NCBI GenBank assembly: GCA_015847255.1
Contig: JADLZK010007657.1
Coordinates: 124,001 to 188,000, forward strand
DNA from: Hyparrhenia diplandra
Taxonomy: Eukaryota > Streptophyta > Magnoliopsida > Poales > Poaceae
Direction of reading: 5' to 3'
Length of the DNA stretch: 64,000 nt
Shown here piece by piece: positions 58,676-64,000 of this stretch. Position numbers and translations under genes: made by a program. Under the pieces are notes generated by a model. It was not told where the DNA came from and ran no database searches. It saw only the letters and a program-made list of their open reading frames with translations. Numbering within the stretch: the stretch's first letter is position 1; the number at the start of each line of letters is the position of its first letter.

Positions 58676-59896
58676 ATGGCGTCGAGAGTTCGCCTCAGCC
58701 TCCCCGACCCCGATGCCACGGATCCAGAGCGGCCGTCGTCGGCCCTACCCACCGAGCTCCTCGAGGAGATCTTCGTCCGCGTCGCCTCCCCTGCAGACCT
58801 CGCCCGCGCCTCCACCGCTTGCGTCTCCTTCCGCCGCCTCATCGCTGACCAAGCCTTCCTCCGCCGGTACCGCTCCATCCACCCGCCCTTACTCCTCGGC
58901 TCAGTTAGCTCCCAGGGCTTCCATCCTGCCGAGGCGCCCCATCCCTCCGCTGCCGTCGCCCGGTCTGTCGCGTTTTCCTTCGACTACCTCCCTCTCGCCC
59001 CCAAAGGACACCGCTGGACTGTGTGGGATGCCCGCGACGGCCGCGTCCTCCTCGGGTGCAATGACTGGCACATCCGGGGAGCCTGGGACTTCAACCTCAT
59101 TGTGTGCGACCCGTTGTCCCGGCAATACCTGCTGCTGCCTTCCATAACCGACGACCTACCTGCCTCCATCGGGATCCAAAACCAAGATATTTTCTATTCG
59201 GAGGCCTTCTTCATCCGTTTAGGAGGCATAGAGGAGGACACATCATTCAGTGTGATCAGTTGGAGGCAATCCAGCTCAAGGTTGGGGATATTTATCTTCT
59301 CTTCGGGCTCTGGCTGCTGGAGTGTCAGTACGTCTATCAATTGGGGCGATCTAGGCTTGGATCCAATTCAGCATATTTCAATTGATAAACACATTTCAAG
59401 CCCATGTACGGATGACTGTTTTTATTGGAAATTAGATGATATCAGCACGTTGATCAAGCTCGACATGAATAGTATGCGGTTTTGCACTATTGGCCTCCCA
59501 CCTGACCATGAGGAGCGGCAAATCGTCATTGTGGAGTCAGGGGAAAGTGGGGTTGCAATGTTTAGTGCGATTTATACAGGCACATCTGTGGATTATTACA
59601 CCCGCTCGCAAAATGGCAGTGGGAAGACCCATGAATGGCATTTGAAGAGCACCATCCCCTTGCCTGCCCATTATACTTGTGAAGGCATCATTGGTGGTCC
59701 AGCTGAAGGATACATTTTCATAGAATGCTTGCCAGATGATGAATCGGATACAACATATTCAACAGTTTTTCACTTGAGATTAAATCTTTCAACATTGAGA
59801 TGGTTGGTAGGACAAAGTTCCTTGCCTTTGGTGCCTATCCATATTTTGGTTTCCCCACCATCTATGTCACCAAGGAGGATTTAAGTATATGGAGAG
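58676..59896 (+). CDS. F-box protein gene, copy 2
   Basis: ATG 58676 (MASRVRLSLPDPDATDPERP) opens a 402-codon frame to 59884. The F-box is LPTELLEEIFVRVASPADLA and RASTACVSFRRLIADQAFLR at residues of about 24-63. The rest is a grass-type F-box-associated region (LIVCDPLSRQYLLLPS, FSSGSGCWSVSTSINWGDLG, HEWHLKSTIPLPAHYT, GYIFIEC). Near 59770 (GTTTTTC run) the conserved frame seems to change: the next frame reads LEIKSFNIEMVGRTKFLAFG, AYPYFGFPTIYVTKEDLSIW and runs into a splice donor GTATGT at 59897. Exon 2 would start at 61152. If so, the present C-terminus (PPSMSPRRI) is an out-of-frame tail. F-box proteins select substrates for SCF ubiquitin ligases; this target is unknown. Confidence 0.82.
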
Positions 59897-61151
59897 GTAT
59901 GTTATTATTCTGAGTCTTGCTCTTTCATTTCAGACCTGTACATTTGGGAATTGGTTGTGTGAATGAGCGATAAGTAAGCACTCATCGCAGTCTGCTTGCA
60001 TTGTTGGCCTCATCAAGATGTTATGTTGAACAAATTTTCCGTGAGAAAACTTTGCTCATGAGATAGGCTTAAGATAGCTAAATAAGCCTTTGTTTATAAT
60101 GACCTTCAGCCAGTTTTTCTACTGCATGTGCTGGGACTCCATTCTTTGTTCCTATGTTTAGCCTAGCTAGGGTCGGCTACAGATGTCAATTTGTTGGAGC
60201 TATGTCAGTTCAAACTTTTTGTCACTTTGTGTAATTGCAAATGATTATGATTCTTACTGCAATCCATTTTTTGTGTTCCTCTCTGAAACAAAAATAAAAG
60301 TGTCGCGGCACCTTTCTTTTTTAGTACTACATTTGTGCAATTCAGTTAAACTTTGCCCTTCATGCTTTCAGAAGTTCAAAATATGCATTGTCCTTTTTCA
60401 AAAAATGGAAAGAAAAAAGAAAGAAAACAAAACAAAAGAAAAGAAACAAAACTATGCATTGGCACTGAAAGTTTGAAAAGCAACTGTTTTTCTGCATTTG
60501 CAGTGGCGGTTTTCTAAGTTCTAATTTCATCCATTCAGTTGCAGGAGTGGTTCCATCAGTGCCATGTTGCATAGCTGAAGTTTATCCTGGTTCCTCCTAG
60601 CCGTCGTGCGATCCTGCTAGTTTGATTATACTAGTTAATGTGTGGGACTGAGAAAGCTTGTATGTGTGTGTTATATATTAATTTTATTTAAACTTTATTC
60701 TTGTGGCATAGCTGAAGCTCGCATCTCAAACCCATTTTTGTAACCTTAGCATGAATTATAAATTCAGAGTTGGATGTTGGCTCGTTCTGGGGACAGAGGT
60801 GGTGTTAATTAGTGTTAGGCAACCTAACAGAACAGCAGCTACTACTTTTAGTCAGTTCAGAATTTCGGATGCACACTGACTCATGCAATGAGACATAACA
60901 GGACAATAGCTACTTTAGACGACCTGCTCATCTGCTGATGCATCTGAAAATTCTGAAATGAGTACATAGTAGTTGTTGTTACTCAGTTAAGCTATTACTC
61001 TGTTTTGCTTTTTTTATTTAGTTTTTTTCTGGCATAATGATGCACTGGTTAGTAAGCAAAGCATTCGTAACAGCCTAATTAACAGCACCTGATGCTTTTG
61101 CATAGATGTCACATTTCATCGCCTAATAGTGATTTTCTTATCTAATTGCAG
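59897..61151. other. Intron of F-box copy 2
   Basis: Bounded by GTATGT and TTGCAG. AT-rich, with no gene inside. It shares long blocks with the intron of copy 1. Confidence 0.55.
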
Positions 61152-62092
61152 GGTTGATTCTATATGTTCTGGCCTACTGGTGCTGGCTGTGAGGAGATTG
61201 TACTGGATTTATGCCTGGACACTGAAAATTTTCTCTTTGGTCACTATGTAGTAAGATTAATGCAGCCTGTAGTTTTGTAGTAATCCTATAAACTCTTGTA
61301 TGTTTTCTTGGGTTGCTTAACACATTCATCTGAAGGAACGGTGATGAGTAGCTTTCTGGTAGATCAAAGTCTGGTTACTCTATGAGATGTTGTATGCTCT
61401 GAAGCCAATGGTGATGAGTAGTTTTCTGATTGATCAAAATTCCTCTGTTTAGCTACCCTATGAAATGAAGAGTTTGGCGTGTTTTGAATTAGTAAATTAA
61501 TTGGTCTTTTTACCAATGCGTGTATACTGCTGAAAGACTATTTGGGGTTAGATCAAGATATTTGTGTTAACGTACAATTTAGCGGCTATTGTTTGCTATA
61601 TCCCCATTTAATTTTGCTATTAGCTATTTCTGATGTCATTCGCTACATATCATAGCCTGAGATTTAAAACGTTGGGCATAAGCCCTTCTCCTGGTTCTAT
61701 AGGTAACCATCTGCCAGTATTCAATTTTTTACCACTCTTTTTTATTTTGCGCGACGCTTTATATAGTCGAGCACATGACCATCAAAGCCACTTACAAGAA
61801 CTCTCCAGGCCACAACAGGCTATGATCAATTTTGATTATACTCAGTATGACAGTTTGAATTTGAAACCGGCGATGACAGTTTCTAAGGCAATACTCGAAG
61901 AACATTGATGCTTTTATGCAATCAATATTGCTCGATTTTTAGAACTTGTTTCAGACACTAGATGCAAACACTTTCAAAACACTGAAAGCAGAATTCACCC
62001 ATCAGAAAGTTCCTTTATTGGTGACATTATACATAGTAGTTTCGCCCATCGTAGCTGTGGCTGATGACAGTGAACATGGACTGCTAGAACGT
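61152..62092. other. F-box copy 2 exon 2 and the gap to the epoxide hydrolase
   Basis: 61152-61230 is the counterpart of exon 2 of copy 1 (GGTTGATTCTATATGTTCTG). No oxidoreductase remnant follows it, unlike copy 1. The rest is AT-rich 3' flank and the 3' untranslated side of the minus-strand gene. No other gene is recognised. Confidence 0.45.
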
Positions 62093-63996
62093 CTATGCAG
62101 ACACAGGGTGGTCCTTCAAGAAGCTGACCAGGAGATCATTCACCTTGTCTGGGAACTGCTCCTGAACGAAATGGCTTCCTTCAGGAATGTAGGTGATCTT
62201 CAGGTCCGGTGCGAATTTCTCCATGATGCCATCTTTCAAAACAGACTCAACCCCAGGGAACTTGAACACATAGTCTTTCTCCCCATGACAACAAACACTG
62301 GGACTTGAAACTTTGGATCTTCAATTGGCTTCCTTTTATGGAGAGACCTGCCAAATGCAGCATATTACACTGTGTTTTTTCAAAACTCACAAAACAAATA
62401 GTATGGTTGGTCCAGTTGCTATTGTTACCTATATGGCATCTCCATTGGATACGGAAACCCGATTTCTCAGAGTGAAGCATACACAGCCAGGTCATCCTCA
62501 GTGAACCACTCTGGAAGAGGGGTTGACAAGTCCGCAAAGGTCCATAATCTCTTGATCTTCTTTCGCTATTGGAATTTCGCTCCTAGAGAAGAGCACGTAG
62601 ATGGTCGGACAACTCTCTTGACATCATACCGGCCAAAATCAGCCTCTGCTCTTCCTGGTTCCTACAAGAACAAGCTTCCACTGTCATTGTTTTCAGCCGC
62701 TCTTCTCAATTGGGCGACGGGGGTTCATATATATTTTAGATTAGAGAACAACCCGCCAGCGCAAAATGTAGAATCCTTTCTGGCAAGCTGGTGTAGGATG
62801 AGGCACCGTTAAGGAAGGGGATCCCCAAACACATAACACCCCATGTGCGGGTAGGGTGACGAAGAGCAAACTCATAGGCTGGCCTGGCTCCAAAATCCTT
62901 CGCCACAAGGAAAGCCTGTCACGACTCACAAGGTAAGATTATTTTGTCGAAGAATTGTACTGTGATTGGAAATTATTTGATTCAACTGAACTAATGACTT
63001 AATAGAATGTTGGTGAATAACCACAATAGGCAAAAGCTTAATCTGTTGGACAATAGAACTGACAAGTGCCGAGGAGGTTTTCTAAGAAATACACAGGAAT
63101 GTCTATCTTCCTTTTCTTCAATTTTCCACATGGTTTTGAATAACATAAAACTGCCAGAGGCTGGATTGAAAATGTTCCTCTTATTTTCTTCAATCTAAAG
63201 ACACACACTAAGTATGTTTTCCCGTCATATCATATCGTCACTTGACATGGGAAACAATGGCAAGGGATTCTACATGCTGTAACTTGCTGATGGTAAACAT
63301 GCCCTTAGAATTGCACAAACTTGACAGTAATTTTCCTTAAGAATCTACTTCATCAACAGTATCTTTTTTTAATTTTCCTTGCATATCATTTGAAATCTTT
63401 CAAACATATAGCCATGTGAGAACATTTCTTACATGGTTCCTGTCCACCCATCATTGCCAATAAGTATCATAGATCAGATAAAGCTAACAGTAACAAGTCG
63501 CACTGAAGTACTGAACCAACAACTACCGAAAAAAATTCCCCAATCAAGACCAAGCCCATGAACTTACCACATCGATTCTATTACCTTGGGAATCGAGAGG
63601 GCATCGAGGATTGCGAGGAGATCCTCCACCAGGTCGTCGTGCGACGCCGCCTCCGGCTCCGGCGGCTGGTCCGAGAGCCCGTACCCTCGCCAGTCAGGTG
63701 CGACGGCGCGGTAACCGGCGGCGGCCACGGCCAGCATCTGGTGGCGCCACGAGTACCATATCTCCGGGAACCCGTGCAGGAACACCACCGTGCCCAGCTC
63801 CGCCTGCAGCAAAAACGAGACGGCGACAGGGAGGTGTCACTATGCTTCAATCTCCAGCGCATGCGCACCGGCCTTTAACAGAGGAAGCTTGAGCTCGCCG
63901 GCGAGCAAGATAGCAGATGTGAACCTTTGCCTGCTTGGGCCACGGGAGGCTGAGGCTCGGATTGGGAGATGGCTGTGCTCGACTTGCTGCCTCCAT
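62093..63996 (-). CDS. Soluble epoxide hydrolase (alpha/beta hydrolase), several frame breaks
   Basis: Five minus-strand exons: 63925-63996, 63585-63803, 62753-62915, 62429-62661 and 62093-62347. Exon 2 gives AELGTVVFLHGFPEIWYSWR (the HGFP oxyanion motif) and VAPDWRGYGLSDQPPEPE. Exon 3 gives VAKDFGARPAYEFALRHPTR, covering the nucleophile-elbow region, in which Asp is the catalytic nucleophile. Exon 4 gives AEADFGRYDVKRVVR and SEIPIAKEDQEIMDL. Exon 5 gives DPKFQVPVFVVMG, then FKFPGVESVLKDGIMEKFAP, ITYIPEGSHFVQEQFPDKV (catalytic His) and a stop at 62093. The family hydrolyses fatty-acid epoxides, for example in cutin synthesis and stress signalling. Single-base breaks are seen in exons 4 and 5. 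Exon 1 (from ATG 63996) shows family-like segments in more than one frame, so the start is uncertain. Size and gene order of domains are normal. Confidence 0.82.
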
Positions 63997-64000
63997 GCTC

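Noticed and set aside
61633..61908. 91-codon frame between the F-box and epoxide hydrolase genes
   Set aside because: AT-rich, no family resemblance, no splice or promoter context that supports a gene.

Overview
The window is nuclear DNA of a grass (Poaceae). It has intron-containing genes with GC-rich first exons, and grass-type LTR retrotransposons with Met-tRNA or Gypsy-type primer binding sites. Its gene families are typical of grass genomes: DUF4220/DUF594 proteins, a NAR2 remnant, a PRR clock protein with CCT domain, EXO70A1 and duplicated F-box genes. A PACMAD grass is plausible, but the species cannot be fixed from the sequence alone. No CRISPR array, rRNA, tRNA or bacterial-style operon was seen.

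Layout. 1-9.45 kb is gene-poor: a possible orphan leader exon, a tRNA-derived SINE with a 19-bp target duplication, a non-autonomous LTR element (1823-7154, duplication GTGTA) carrying a reversed solo LTR, a CACTA terminus and an AT-rich degenerate repeat block. 9456-26177 is one large decayed Ty3/Gypsy element of the Tat/Retand type (duplication GTACC). It carries gag-pol remnants on the plus strand and a Transposase_28-like ORF on the minus strand, and its RT is split by another solo LTR. 26.5-29.7 kb holds a 5'-truncated NAR2/NRT3 remnant and a DUF4220-DUF594 gene. 32.4-37.7 kb holds a minus-strand chimera: the first five exons of an EXO70A1-like gene run into a DUF594 tail, and a 3.3-kb LTR element sits in EXO70 exon 1. 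38.7-40.3 kb is a 5'-truncated LINE.

41.4-46.3 kb is a pseudo-response regulator gene (PRR95/PRR59 type, 8 exons) with evening-element motifs upstream. 47.36-48.01 kb encodes a secreted proline-rich protein with a GPI-like tail. 50.8-52.0 kb encodes an AIF/FSP1-like FAD oxidoreductase. 52.2-61.2 kb is a tandem duplication of F-box genes, each copy preceded by a leftover of the oxidoreductase 3' end. 62.1-64.0 kb is a minus-strand soluble epoxide hydrolase gene in five exons.

Nearly every recognisable gene has one or more single-base frame breaks, often in homopolymer runs, while splice sites and codons on either side stay conserved. This may mean base-level errors in the assembly rather than many independent pseudogenes, so intact or broken status should be treated as unsettled. 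I found no convincing undescribed multi-gene system. The most unusual objects are the EXO70-DUF594 chimera, the unidentified long ORF inside the LTR element that splits EXO70, and the paired compensating frame breaks in PRR exon 1.
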